A DNA stretch of 64,000 nucleotides, from positions 36,579,712 to 36,643,711 of the forward strand of contig JAAALK010000286.1 in the NCBI GenBank assembly GCA_019279435.1, read 5' to 3'. The stretch is from Zizania palustris. Its lineage: Eukaryota > Streptophyta > Magnoliopsida > Poales > Poaceae. The notes under the pieces are model-generated. The model searched no databases. It was not told the origin of the DNA and saw only the letters and a program-made list of their open reading frames with translations. Both the position numbers and the translations under genes were made by a program. Below, piece by piece: positions 32,474 to 44,830 of this stretch. Each line of letters starts with the position of its first letter. Positions within the stretch are counted from its first letter, which is position 1.

Positions 32474-35368
32474 ATGGCGAGAACCAGTGCGAGAGTACCG
32501 GTGGCGGTGGCAACCTTGGCGCAGCAGCAAGCTTTGGCCGCCTCTACGGAGGCGACGATGGTGGGAGCTCCGCCCACCATCGAAGAAGCCGCTAAAGCAT
32601 ACGTTCATCTTCGGGCAATCAACTTGCTCGGTGGAGTCTGTCGAAGAAGCAGTGAGCAGAAAGCTGGGGCCAGGGATGAGGACTCGGATCCCTAGAGAAG
32701 AAGTGACTCCGGCGCCGAGGAGCAGAGAAGTCATCGTCTTCGAAGCCTTCTTTGAAGCGGGACTTGGACTTCCTGCGATAGACTTTTTAATAGAAGTGTT
32801 AGAGATGTTCAACGTTACTCTGTCGCAGCTATCTCTGAATGCCATAGCCAGACTGATGATCTTCGAGTGGGCCCTCCGAGCTTTAGGGTGCGAGGGGAGG
32901 TCCGAAGTATTTGTGGTGACCCACGAAGCTTCATGCCAACCTAAGCCGCATGATGGGCCCGGGGACTCCAAGTTGCTGGTGGCCTTCGGGAGCGTCAACT
33001 TTCAGCTCTAAAAGGGGCACCTAAAGAATTTCCCAGCAAAGGCGATCAATGACCGGTGGTATTCCGACTGGATACTCTGGTGGTTCTATGCCGAGGTCGG
33101 AGAAGACTCTAATCTTGCGGGGCCCCTACAAGAAATATGGTACAGGAGGGAGGCAGAGGTGACTCCGGACTCAAGTCTGCTCTCAACACGACTTGGGTTG
33201 TTGACTTCAGTGGCCAAGCATATGAGTATGCGAGACTTGGCGGAGGAGTTCATCTCCCTCCGGATACCTCCGCTTGGGTCCAATTGGCCTGTTGTTTTCC
33301 ACAGCGCTTCGGAGGGGGAGCTTCGAGCTCTAGGTAACACTTCTAGATTTCCTGCACTTAGATTAGTTATATAGAATATTTGTAGTTTTTTCATAGATTG
33401 TTACCTTATTTCAGTGGCTCCATTGGCGTTAGACCCAGAGCATATAGCTCGGGCTACGGAGAGGGTACTCGGAGCCCCTACCGTAGTAGAGAAGCAGTGG
33501 AGGGTAGAGCTGGTTGGGAGCTGGGAACGCTCTAGCCGAGTGTGGAGCGCGCTCAGAATCGAAACTCCTCCACTTCCAAGCTTTGACCCAGCGGGCTTGG
33601 TCTCTCGGAAGAGAAAGGCTGCTGCTGGTACCTCCAAGACTATGAGGACTCTGGTGAAGAAGGCAGCACGGAAAGCTAAACTTCCTTCATCTCCCGTGTC
33701 TCCATCTTCGCTCGAGATTCGGAGCTCTTCGTCGGAGGAGTCTGAAGAGGCGGAGACCTCGGAGGTCTATATGGGGAGGGAGCTTGAAGCCCTATTGATG
33801 GAAGGTGGCGAGGGGGATTCTCGGGCTGAGACCGAGGATCCACTTCGAGTGGAAATCGGAGCAACCCCGACGACTGAAGAGGAGGTGGCGATCCGAACTG
33901 AGCCCGCGGGGGTTTAGAGAACGGAGCTGGAAGATCCCGGTTAGCTAGTGATCGGAGTAGTAGTGATGGAGGTAAGGGCCTCGACGTCTGCTACTCCGGC
34001 CCAAACTTTGGGGGAGGACATCGAGGAGTACCTCCGAATGTATGAGTTTTTGGGGGATCCCATAATCCTCTCTCAAAATCTAGACAGAGGTAAGCCTTCG
34101 ATCTCTATTTCTTGATATACCTGAAATAATTTCATTTTATTGGCAAAATCTTTTAGATAATTGACAAATACCTTATGTTTGTAGATGCTTCGGGGAGCAA
34201 TATGGCTCTGGCCCAAGACAGAGCCTCATGTCCAGTTGGGGATGAGGCTCCAGCAAAAGAGGTAGCTCCGGTGACGGAGGTTATTTCGGTTGGAGCTGCT
34301 TCAGCCGAGGGGGTCACCCTTGCGGAGGTAAAGGCAAAACTTGGCCTGGGCCTCTCCCTTCCTTGATGATGATGTCATCGACCAACGACCATTCAGTGGA
34401 TGCTTCGGAAGAAGACCCCACCAAAGATGATCAGAGAGCCTTGTCCTAGCTCCCGCTATTGGCTCCATTTTTGGAGCAGCAGATAGGGCTCCAATCTCTC
34501 CTGCAGCCCTTGGTTGAAAAGAGCCAAGAGGTTGGCAACTCTGAGCTGGTCTCTGCGTTGAGTGAGGCCAATGGATCGGAGCTAGACCTAGCCTTTGAAA
34601 GGGCTACCATACAGGTATGCAAGAAACATAAAGTACATTTAATTCATTGAAATTACATCATACTTGCTTTGCTTTTTGCAGCAATTTGTTCTTGCTAGAG
34701 CAGTAGTGACTTCCAACAAGCTCGAGATTAATCAGATCAAAAGGAAGGTTACAATGCTCCAGAGGGCCCTTAAAGGCTTCAAAGATAAGTCCCTGCGATT
34801 AGAGGAAGAACTCCTTGAAGAATAGAGGACGAAGGCCATAGCGGAGGAAGCGCTCCGAATGGAGCAGCATGCTCATGTCGGCCTGGCATCTTCGATTAGG
34901 GATCTTCAAGCGGAGCGAATGGTGCTAAGGGCTGAAGTTGATAAGCTTCGAGCAGCGGAGGCATCTTCCGGGGCTGAACTCATGCAGCTCCGAGAGGCGC
35001 TTCAGCAAGCGCTGTCTCAGAAGAATTACTTAATGACAAAGACAACTGAACTCTCCGCCATCGCTACCAAGAAGACAAGGGCCGAGACGAGGTACGGCGA
35101 GGTGGCTGATCAAACCATGGACACTCTCTGGGGTGTTCTAGAATATTTTGGAATGGTGTGCCCTTCTTCTTCAGCTACGACGAACGAGCCTCTCGACCGA
35201 AAGCTCAAGATGATCCAAGCGGCAGCCAAGATGATGAAAGGCTCTGGTACTCGCTATGGAGAAATATCAAGGCAAGTAGCCGGGATCGGAGTCCTTCGTC
35301 ATCTCGAAGCCATCGAGGTCTCCGTTACTCCGGTGAAGGGTTCGACGTTGGCAAGCTTCGCTGATTAA
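32474..35368 (+). pseudogene. Antisense ORF of Tat element (Transposase_28-like), intron-containing, degenerate
   Basis: A gene-like unit on the strand opposite to the element. It starts at ATG 32474 (MARTSARVPVAVATLAQ). A frame change near 32620 leads into REVIVFEAFFEAGLGLPAIDFL (from about 32729), which matches the plant 'putative gypsy type transposon' domain (Pfam Transposase_28) found in Tat antisense ORFs. Three GT-AG introns can be placed: 33334-33414, 34090-34184 and 34615-34681. The last exon (34682-35368) encodes a long probable coiled coil (LEEELLEE, LQAERMVLRAEVDKLRAAE). An in-frame TAA at 33009-33011, a TAG near 34824 and the early frame change make it non-functional. Its function is not known; similar ORFs occur in Grande and RIRE2. 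The splice assignments are from sequence only. Confidence 0.75.
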
Positions 35369-36504
35369 GGCCTGCTCCAACCCTCTTTGGACGTGGCTTC
35401 GGCTTGGGAATCCTTCCGGGCGACCTAGAAAGCAGATAACGAAGCTATGGCTAAGGCATGGATCGATGAAGCCCGTCGGTAGAGGCAAGTTCAGATGAGG
35501 CCTCCGGATCCACCTCCGCTAACTGCTCCACCTCCAGACCCGAAGGTCTAGCTTCTAGGGCGCTTTATTATGTAAAAAAGACTTTGTAATGTTTTTTATT
35601 TCAATGAATGAAAAAACTTTGCTTGGATGTTTGTTTTTAGGTTTTTCCACATGCTTCGGATCTTGATCTCGAAGTATTAGAGCTTGATGAAGGGCTTCGC
35701 CAACAATGAGCTATTCTCGAAAGCTTAAGGCCTTATAGGCGCTCGTGATTTTCTATTCCTCGAGGGGAGAATGGAGAAATAGCACCTGATGTTTGTAGCA
35801 AAGTCCTTTCTTATATTAAAGAAGAGGATAAAGTAGTAGCATCTTCGCCTTTAGAATATGTAGATTGGTCTGACTCGGAGTATCAAGGTGAAGACTTGAT
35901 GGAGGCTAGCTCCGAACGACTTCTAACCTAGGCTGAACTTCAAGAAGAGCAGAAAAACTAGAGGGCTTCCAAGAAGAAAGGTAATCGAACCAAAAGAAAG
36001 GTTTTGAGAACTCCAGGCTCCAAAGACCGAACTGGTTCTAGAGGTAGCTCTAGAGTCGGATAGGTCTTCGTTTCTATTTAGGCTTAGATAATAATTTTTC
36101 CTGATTATGATGTTTGTAATGTGATTTAACCAAGCAATATAATTTATTTGAGAAGCATTGTTTGATTGTGCATTATTCCCCTGCCCCTCTTTGTGGGTGG
36201 GGGCCATATGCAATGCAATAGGTCCTATCGCGCACAACGCTCGACATAATAAAGTCGAAGCTTCGCAAACAATACTTGATAACCACAAACTCGACTTTTT
36301 TGTAGACTTCTTTGAACTGTATGTTCATATCATGATATCTTACCTATTAGAGGTAGAGTAATTGATGCATCAAACTAATGGTTTGATGCCTACAAACTTA
36401 GAAAAGATCTTAGAATTTATAAATTAGAGCTCCGAAATTGGTCACTTAGGACTCTTAATGGGTTTCATTTGGCCGGGGCCTTGAAACCTTATATTTTGGT
36501 CACC
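35369..36504 (+). other. 3' flank of the antisense ORF
   Basis: 35560-35640 (tttatttcaatgaatgaaaaaac) looks like a plant polyadenylation region for the antisense gene. The rest is a spacer without supported genes. Confidence 0.45.
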
Positions 36505-37000
36505 TTCGACTCTTTTACAGATGCTTTGAACCCGGAGGATCGGAATCTGTTCTTTTAAAGTCCTTAGACTCTTCTACGGATGCTATCAAGCCAATGGCTT
36601 AGAATCCATAGGCTTTGGCCACCTTCAGCTCTTTTATAGATGCTTCGAACCCGGAGGATCGAAATCTATTATTTTAAAGTCCTTAGACTCTTCTACGGAT
36701 GCTATCAAACCAATGGCTTGGAATCCATAGGATTTGGCCACCTTCGGCTCTTTTATGAATGCTCCGAACCTGGAGGTTCAAACTTCATTATTTTATAGTC
36801 CTTAGACTCTTCTACGGATGCTATCAAACCAATGGCTTGGAATCCGTAGGATTTGGCCACCTTCGGCTCTTTTACGAATGTTCCAAACTCGGAGGTTCGA
36901 ACTTCATTATTTTATAGTCCTTAGGCTCTTCTACGGATGCTATCAAACCAATGGCTTGGAATCCGTAGGATTTGGCCACCTTCGGCTCTTTTACGGAATC
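36505..37000. repeat. 119-bp tandem repeat of the second Tat element
   Basis: Units start with ttcg/agctctttta at 36505, 36624, 36743, 36862 and 36981, a strict 119-bp period. Each includes cttagactcttctacggat (or ttaggctc). Related to, but diverged from, the 118-bp array at 1-354. Confidence 0.93.
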
Positions 37001-37143
37001 TAATGAAAGATGCTTACCTCCGCAAGCATCTCCATTCCTTTGATGCATCCACCAGGGGTAGGGAATATTGAGGGGTAAGCATAATTTGAAACACAAGCTT
37101 TATTGATTTAGAAAGGTACTTTACAATTCTTTACAAGGAGCCT

Positions 37144-38130
37144 TGAGAAACCAAGTGAAAATGTGCCTTGGTTTTAAGTCTGTGGTGAGTGATTGACAAG
37201 TTTCCGTCTAGGCGAAGGGGTCCCTTCGAAGTAGTTCGGAGGTGTTTTCCGAAGGGTGCAGAGTTAGCCGTCTGCAGCTGTGCAACAGAGTGTGTTTGTC
37301 GGAGGGGTCCGGCAGAGCACGATGACTTCGTGGTACCAAAGGTCTTGGTACTTTGGGCGGTACATAGGAGTGAGTACCAAAGGTTGTTTATAGGAGAGGT
37401 CTCCGGGGTACTGGAAACACTTGTCTGCTTGTCGGTGGTGTGTAGGTGACTTCGGAGGAGACGGGCGGTTCATAGTGAGTGAACTTGAGTCAAGCAAGAG
37501 GCTTGGTGCCAAGCGAGCAAGGAGCTCGGTCACAAAGGCTGTGTGAGGTCGAGGTCGGTCCTCGGGTCAAGGTGCACCAATCGGAAGCAGAAAGTGCGAA
37601 AGGTGGATCCAGTAGAAGGTACCCCGAGGCGAAGTCCTCGGAGGCGAGGCATTTCGAAGGGTACTCTAGAAGGAGTGACTTCAGAGTATGGTGGATGAAG
37701 TCCTCAACATTGAAGCAAGGCGTTTGAAGTGTGCTCCAGATGGAGGCACTCAAAGGATCACCTAACGAAGGTCACGGAAGTCAAGGTGCATCGAAGGCAT
37801 AGTCCGGGTAAGGGTCTTCGTAGTGTGCTCGGAGCTGAGACACTATGAAGGGGTTCTTATGGATATGCTTCATGCGGAGGCTTTAGACGGAGGGACTTCG
37901 GAAGGTGGCAAAGGGACTTCGAAGGTGGGGCTTCGAAGTGTGGCTGACTTGAGGTACTTCGGCCATGCATGGCTTTCGTACACAGACTGACGGAGTTCGA
38001 GCTGGGAGTAGCTGCGAAGTCATGATGGTCCACTCCGGAGGTGATGGTGCGAAGGCTCAAGAGCTTTGATGGCTTCGGCTCAAAACCATCACTATATCGA
38101 AGGCTGACTTTGGTGAAGCGAAGGTGACAA
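37144..38130 (+). repeat. Truncated Sirevirus LTR (left half)
   Basis: Starts tgagaaaccaagtgaaaatg and follows the Sirevirus LTR of 13604 (gtcggaggggtccg; cgtacacagactgacgg-type blocks) for about 985 bp, stopping near caaaaccatcac-tatatcgaagg. The second half and all internal sequence are missing. Substitutions are many, so it is older than both complete Sireviruses. Confidence 0.85.
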
Positions 38131-39605
38131 GGACATCACCGGCTGGGATATAAATATAATAAAAACAAAGATGCATGCTTTCTATTTTCGATTTACATTT
38201 TTCATATTTGAGAAAGGGTTGCTGCACCATGAGTTGTTGTTTTCAATTACAGAAATTATTACATGGATTAAGGGACGCGTTGTGAGCAAATCAATGGCAT
38301 GGAACATCATGGAAGTTGATTGGGGACCAAGTCAAGGCCATCTAAACATAATATATAAGTTTGGGACATTACTTTTGTTCCAAGAGAAAGTGGAAATAAA
38401 GTTCTATACGATTGAGAATATTGGACTCAGATTCGGACCACAGGGACAACACTGAATTCAAATGTTCATAACTTTTAAATGGAAACTCTGATTTGGATGA
38501 TCTTAGACTTTTTGGAAAGATTGAAACGTCCTCTTTCCAACGGATCCAGCTACATATCCAGATTCCATTGGAGGAGATCACAATCACCAAATCAATGCGT
38601 GTTCCTTTTTCAGGCCAAACCAATTAAGCATGGAATTTCCATTTTTTAGTAAATCCGTTTTAGAAATAATTAGTCCTTTCCATATGTGTTGGCGTAAAAG
38701 ATTACGCTAACAGGTTTCTGAAGATTAGAAACTAACAAACGAAGTGTTTGCGAATAAACTATTCCAAGCCTCCGAAAGGATAATAGCTTAAAATAGTTTG
38801 AAAGTGTGTATTGAATAACTTGTATTCGGTCCGTATTATAGGGTGAAACGGGGGGTATTTATAGGCCCAAACATTAAGGAAAAGACCCTTTTACCCCTCT
38901 GTTACAACCGACATAGTGGAAACTATTCGGTACCCTTAATAGGGCTAAAATGGTAAAAGGCTAATCTAATGAGAAAGAAGATAAGTCTTCCATCTTAGCT
39001 GGCAGAGAAGCTCTCGGAAGAGCCCAAGTTCGAAGATATACTCCGAACTAGAGTCTGTCATCATACTTCGAACTTGATTCAATGTATCTCCGGAGTTATA
39101 TGCTGGAAATCTTGGACTTAATCACCAACCTTTGTCCTGTTACTGCAATAACCCTGAAGATGGAATATTTTCCCCCAACAATATGTAATAAGTTTTCCAA
39201 ACTTTGGGAACATCCCTAGGGCTATAAATAACCCTAAAAGACTTCAGTTGTAATTTGGGTTTTGATTAGATAAAAGTTTAGCCAATGCTACTTGTCCGTG
39301 TAAACCCGTGATCGGTTAGATCGCCGGTTTCACGTTTCAGAACCCCAACTACCCTTTTTGCATCTTTCATATCCAGCAATTGTAGTTGCTCCTTTATCTT
39401 GTTCTTGCTTGTTCTTTGATTTCTTGCAGGAAGAAGGTTGATCACTGATAAGATCAACAGCCCTTGGAGTTGGTTTATCGATTGCTAAGGCGCAACACGA
39501 ACATCTCGTACGGTTGTAGTCGGGTCATCAACGTCATCTTCTACCAATCGAAACTATCATCTTATCCTTTACTCACCGAAAGATCGGGCCACCAAGTCCC
39601 CATCA
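38131..39605 (+). repeat. LTR of a further LTR retrotransposon, split by a solo LTR
   Basis: The right end is ccaagtccccatca at 39605, directly followed by a PBS, so this is a 5' LTR in plus orientation. The left end is unclear (somewhere after 38130). Features such as aaataaccctaaaagacttc and gtgtaaacccgtgatcgg are LTR-like U3/R sequence. A Tat solo LTR lies inside it at 38687-39180. Confidence 0.6.
38687..39180 (-). repeat. Solo LTR of Tat element with perfect TSD
   Basis: 494 bp, from tgttggcgtaaaagatt to ttttcccccaaca, flanked by atatg on both sides (38682-38686 and 39181-39185). No internal element sequence. This is the footprint of unequal recombination between the two LTRs of a full Tat element. 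Confidence 0.95.
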
Positions 39606-39607
39606 AG

Positions 39608-39619
39608 TGGTATCAGAGC
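39608..39619 (+). other. Primer binding site, tRNA-iMet type
   Basis: tggtatcagagc two bases after the LTR end at 39605. Confidence 0.9.
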
Positions 39620-40748
39620 TTTCGTTGCTTGGTGAGTTTTTATTTTATTTCTTTCTACAGCCCAGAAAGAGCCACACAAAAAAATTACCCGAGATCCAAG
39701 CCTCTTTGAGCCTTTTACTAGTTCTGCTTGGTATCGGCTTTTTGAGTTTTTGGTTGCATCGTCTTGTGAAGTTGCTGGTCTTAGTGTTTAGTTCATTTAG
39801 AGTTTCGAGTTCTTGTCACGTTTTTACCACCATGTTTTGGTTTGTGTATCAAGTATTTAGGGTATTTTTATCTCTTAGTTTTCAAGTTCAATAAAATTGG
39901 AGTCGGTTTGTTTGTTGGAATTCGAGGATAATTCGGGCAGGCTGTGCAAGTGTTACTAAAACTGTCATATCTCGCACATGCTAACTCGGATTGGAGAGTT
40001 TTTATACATTTTAGAAAGCTTACAACAAGATCTTTATTTTTACTTTTAGAGTCATCTTCATATTTAGTCGTTTGCTTTCTGTTTTGGAACATACAAAGTT
40101 CAGGAGTCTTGTATTAAGAGTCACCTTGTCATTTGTTGTTCTTTAAAAAAGGACAGAAAAAAGGAAAAAATGCGGAAAGGTACTAAAAAAAGAAAAATAA
40201 AACAAGAAGAGCCGCACCAAAAAAAGTGAAAAAAGTGGAGAAAGATAACTTGTGACAAAAGAGGAGGAAAGCTAGTTCTATCATTGTCGGTTTGGTGGTA
40301 TCATTTGTGTCTAGGCTCGCGTCTCTAATACGTTCAAGTCTAGGAACAACACAATACCAACGTTGAACAATTATTCAATTTGCTTATGCTAATGTGGTTC
40401 TAGTTTTCCTTACTATATATTTCAGCCTACCTAGAGCTCCACAGATTTGACTACAGCTTGTACAACCAAGTGTTTGCCAAGGCATCGATACATCTAATCT
40501 CCGTGGTGTTTGTGGTTAAGTCAGTGTACAACATCTTCATGCTTACATTGGTAAGAACTTGTAAGAGCTTGATACAGGATTGAGCGATTGTGACTTTGCC
40601 TTCATAGTCTTGTAGTTAATAGGAGCGTACATATTATTTGTATGTTTCTTTTTTAATACTAATCATGGTAGGGTTACACAAGGAGATACGATACAATGAA
40701 GCTCAATATCGACATATTCATCGACACATGAGGGATCAACACGATAAA
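39620..40748 (+). other. Leader of the LTR retrotransposon, interrupted at 40749
   Basis: Long untranslated leader after the PBS. It is purine-rich around 40145-40275 (ggacagaaaaaaggaaaaaatg) with no complete gag. A reading frame appears only near 40680 (RYNEAQYRHIHRHMRDQHD) and is cut by the next retrotransposon. The long leader resembles the RIRE3/RIRE8 kind of grass gypsy element, but the lineage is not proven. Confidence 0.5.
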
Positions 40749-40878
40749 TGTAACACCCCAAATTTTCAAAGAAATAAAAATACAATTTATTATATTTTCT
40801 GGAAAAGATTATTTTTATGAAATTCCTTTAATATCATTTGTGCACCAAATGAACTAGAACCTAGATGAAATATCTAAA
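40749..40878 (+). repeat. 5' LTR of gypsy element, first part
   Basis: Opens with tgtaacacccc, a very common grass gypsy LTR start, and is cut at 40878 by the CACTA insertion (TSD aaa at 40876-40878). Confidence 0.8.
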
Positions 40879-40914
40879 CACTATACCACAGCACAGAATT
40901 CCCTACCAACGTCT

Positions 40915-41105
40915 GTTGGGAAAAGTTAACATATACCGACCGATAGTTAGTCAGTAAAACTAGCGACAAATTGTTGGTCGGTAATAATTACATATCATAT
41001 CAGACTGTTGGTCGGTAAAGCTAATATTTTTATTGTCTAACAGCTGGTCGGCAATAGTGTTTTTACTGATGAACCGTCGGTCGGTAAATGTCGTCCGTCG
41101 GTAAT
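40915..41105. repeat. CACTA left subterminal repeats
   Basis: Several copies of gttggtcggtaa and variants (cagctggtcggcaa, cgtcggtcggtaaa) next to the left terminal repeat. Confidence 0.9.
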
Positions 41106-41314
41106 GGGCTTAATTAGCGTGCGGCCCAAAATTATTTCTCCCCGCGTGCGTGCAAACCTAGCCTTCGGCCGTAGCTTCCGTCTTGCTTCCGCGCCGCCGT
41201 CCCGGGCTTCCGCGCCAGCGTCCCGCTTCCGCACCCGTGCCGCCGTCCCCTTCCACGCCGGCGCCGTCGTCCGCTTCCGCGCCCGCGCTGCCGTCCCACT
41301 TCCGCGCCCACGCC

Positions 41315-44300
41315 ATGGAGGAACCCGCGCAGGTCAGGCCCGCGGGCGACATGGACCTCCCGAACGGCGCCATGGCGGAGGTGGTGGCGCCGGTGGTGGA
41401 GGTGCAGGAGGAGGAGGAACCGCCGCGATCGGCGACGGCGAAGCAGGAGGAAGCGAAGGCGGCGCTCGGGGCCGAGGGGTCCCGCCCGTTCACCATGCGG
41501 GAGCTCCTGGGGGAGCTCAAGGAGGACGGCGAGGTCGCGGCCGGGAGCGGCGGCAGCGTGAGATCGTCGTTTGGGGAGAGGAACGGGATGGGATCCGCGG
41601 GTGCCGAGGGTTCCTCATACAGGTCCGTGGAGATGCACATATTTGAGGCGGCTCTCGCCATTTAGATCTCATTCCATGTACCGTAACAATGTGATTTAGT
41701 CAGATCGTTGCGTTGGGTTTTTAGCTATAAAGGACAAGATTCACGTTTGTTCTATGTCACCTACGTGGATTGTTTTGCTGCTGCTGCGTTTTATTTGTCA
41801 ACTGTTGCCTTAGATATTATTCCACCAGCATAATTTGGTACACCTCATTAACGGGAATTGCACCACTGTCATAATTGCTGCATTATAATGGTTAACTCAT
41901 TATCTGCTACCGAAATCTTTCTTTGCTGACAATTGCTTGCCAAGAATCAGTTGCCATGCTTGAAAAAAGCATAATTAATGTCCCTGCAAATCAAGCAGAC
42001 CTCTCACCTAGTCATAGTAACTGCCAGGATGGATGTACTGTTATCTGCACTTTGTATGAAAGCTACTTATGTGTATGAAAGCTGCTTTCATGTCAGTACA
42101 TTGCCTTTTGATTTCACTTTTAATTCTTAATCATCATGGATAAATATTGTGTTATCTACACTGTATAGTGCACGTCGATCCCGTTATCCACACATATTGA
42201 TGCCAAGAGTCTCAAATTCATTTCAGCCAAGAGAGTATGCAGCAGTTTTTATCACATCACGATGTAGCAATGGACTTAATAAATAGTGTCACTGGAGTTG
42301 ATGATGAAGGCCGTTCTCGCCAAAGGATTCTTTCTTTTGCTGCCAGAAGGTGTTGTTATCTTTCCTGAATATATTTTCTTTTCATCTTTTGGCATATCTT
42401 ATGCTTTAAATGGACTTCATCTGTATTTACTATTACTGTCAAGTCTTATAATATATATCATACAGATACATCAGTGCAATAGAAAGAAATCACGATGACC
42501 CTGATGCATATTATAATTGGGCCCTAGTCCTCCAGGTACATCTACATTCTTCCTTAAGTTATGTGATGTACCAGTTATTGTGTTGTACTGTTAACACTTG
42601 ACTGTGACAAATGGATAATTGATAACATGCTGTTCAATCATGCATATTAAATTGACTTCACAAGGCTAATTTAGCTATAAGATGATCCAGTATCTTATTA
42701 TTTCAAAGTATTATCTCAGGAGAGTGCAGATAATGTGGATCCAAATTCTAGTTCCTCCAAAGATGCATTGCTTGAGGAGGCCTGCAAAAAGTATGCTGAA
42801 GCTACCCGCCTCTGCCCAACTCTTTATGATGTAAGTTTTTTCATTTCATACATTGGTTTGATCTGAAGAATTTTAATTGATAGATTTTTTTTTCTGAGTT
42901 GACCTTGTCTAAGAAAAGATGACATTGCCATTATTTACCAATAGTCTATCAAAGCCATTTAGATCATCTTACAGAATGAAATCTTGTGGTTCTGGTCACT
43001 AAGTGATCGCTATTGATCACTTGTTATTGTCTTAGATACCCACATTAAACTATTGATGATCACTTCAAGCATTCATTTTCCTTTCAGGCATATTATAATT
43101 GGGCTATTGCCATTGCTGATCGGGCTAAAATGCGAGGTCGTACCAAAGAAGCTGAAGAACTCTGGAAGCAGGTTTACTTACAAGTCACATATATATTTAC
43201 GCTTTTCTAATTTTAAATGTCAAACTTCTTACACTAGTATATATTATTATTTTCTTTTGTCAGTATAATGCTTATTCACTTAGTGAAGTTCCACCAATTA
43301 CATTATTCAAATGATCAAAACTTGTACAATTTCCTTTTGTGTTATTAGATCTACATTCTAGATGATAATATTTCTTAGTTTTTATAATTAGTTGGTTTCT
43401 TCCTTCATATATCTTGATGGGAATGTAAGGGGTCACAACTTGATCAATGGCCAACCAGGTAGCAAGTGGCCTGAAAACTCATAACAATGTGATGACATTA
43501 ATTCTTGCATTATATTTTAATGTGATAATTATGTTTAACACTTTCATTCTTCCCTCAAGTGGCCCAAGAGATCTAAAGAAAATTCTAAAACTATTTCACT
43601 GAGGAAACCAAAACTCACTATACCTCATCCTTAATGTTGTATTTTTTCACGTTTTTGGTTGTGTATCTTCATTCTTCAGTTGACAAAGCTACCAAAATGA
43701 AATATTGACAAATCACTTCAACTTGGATTTGTCTGATCACCATTCTCTGTAACACTCACTCACCCTATTTTTCAGTTCTCTTGAGAACCCATGGTATTCC
43801 TGCTTAACCTAGTTACCTTTTTTTATTTCAGGCTCTTAATAATTGGGGTCTTGGATTACAGGTACACTACCTTTGACGTTTTGTTATCTTAGCCTTTTTG
43901 ATCTGGGATATTTCTTACCTCTTTGTTTCTTGAGCTATACCTGCTATTCTTCTTTTTATTATTAAGAGTATGAATGTGTAATGCAGGAACTTAGTGTAAT
44001 TGTTCCAGCTCGTGAGAAACAAACCATCATAAAAGCAGCTATAAGTAAGGTAGAGACAATTTCTTACTGTCTGGGAATCATTTCTGATAATTGCATCTGC
44101 TATAAAACATTGATTCTTTGACACCCACTTCTACTGTCTTGCCAGTTTCGTGCTGCAATTCAATTGCAATTTGATTTCCATCGGGCAATATACAACCTTG
44201 GAACTGTCTTGGTGTGTTTGCTGCTTCAATAACTCACTCAACATGATATATTATGTTGTCTGTATATACATTGTTTTAATGTAGTTGAGGTGATTGGTTC

Positions 44301-44830
44301 AGCTTGAATACATTGACTGGTTATTATGATAATAACAATGATGTCTTTTTTGTCTTTTTGAATGCCACAATATGGTTTAGCTGAGGATACCATGAGATAT
44401 GGGAGGCCAAATGTCTCTCCAAATGAGCTTTACAGTCAGTCTGCTATATATGTTGCAGCTGCCCATGCACTGAAGCCAAATTTCTCAGTATCTGTTTTTG
44501 TCTATTGACTCTTTTCTATAATACATGCATGAGGCTTTTCCATTAAAACTTCGTAGCTGATGTTTAATCTTTTTTTGTCCAATGCAGGTTTTCATGAGAA
44601 ATAAACATGCTAAGAGATTTAGGGCTTTGAACCTTGTTAAATTTTGTTCTCTTTGGATAATGCTCTGTTGGATATGCACATCTTTATGTCAGTAGATGAC
44701 CCATTATCTTTTTTTTTAAAGAGAAGTAACCTTGTTCTTGTTATCATTCTACATCATGCAGCTGCCTTTGCCATATCTCAAAGTGGGATATTTGACTGCT
44801 CCTCCACAAAATAATGCCATTGCACCACAT
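41315..44830 (+). pseudogene. HLB1: Captured HLB1-like TPR gene copy (multi-exon)
   Basis: Copy of the plant tetratricopeptide gene HLB1 (hypersensitive to latrunculin B 1), a trans-Golgi/early-endosome TPR protein linked to actin. Exons that join in frame with GT-AG borders: 41315-41622, 42227-42349, 42466-42535, 42720-42830, 43088-43171, 43832-43861, 43987-44049, 44146-44211, 44371-44487 and about 44762-44830. Recognisable pieces are PDAYYNWALVLQ, EEACKKYAEATRLCPTLYD, AYYNWAIAIADRAKMRGRT, FHRAIYNLGTVL and LPLPYLKVGYLTAPP. Damage: the exon expected between 43172 and 43831 is missing; the acceptor before 44371 reads AA instead of AG; the last exon is absent. The exons otherwise have no stops. 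Introns show that it was copied as DNA, not from mRNA. Confidence 0.88.

Larger units (their letters stand above)
31470..37143 (-). mobile_element. Second Tat Ty3/gypsy element, 3' half only
   Basis: A minus-strand 3' LTR (31470-31954) is followed rightward by a PPT-like sequence, an antisense (plus-strand) ORF region, the 119-bp tandem repeats and a spacer matching 355-540 of the first Tat element. The pol, gag and 5' LTR are missing; the element stops at 37143 where a Sirevirus LTR begins. The left flank (ggtat) has no matching duplicate at the right, as expected of a truncated copy. Confidence 0.85.

Noticed and set aside
41315..44830. HLB1 as a working host gene
   Set aside because: It lies wholly within CACTA ends, lacks an internal and the last exon, and has a broken splice acceptor.
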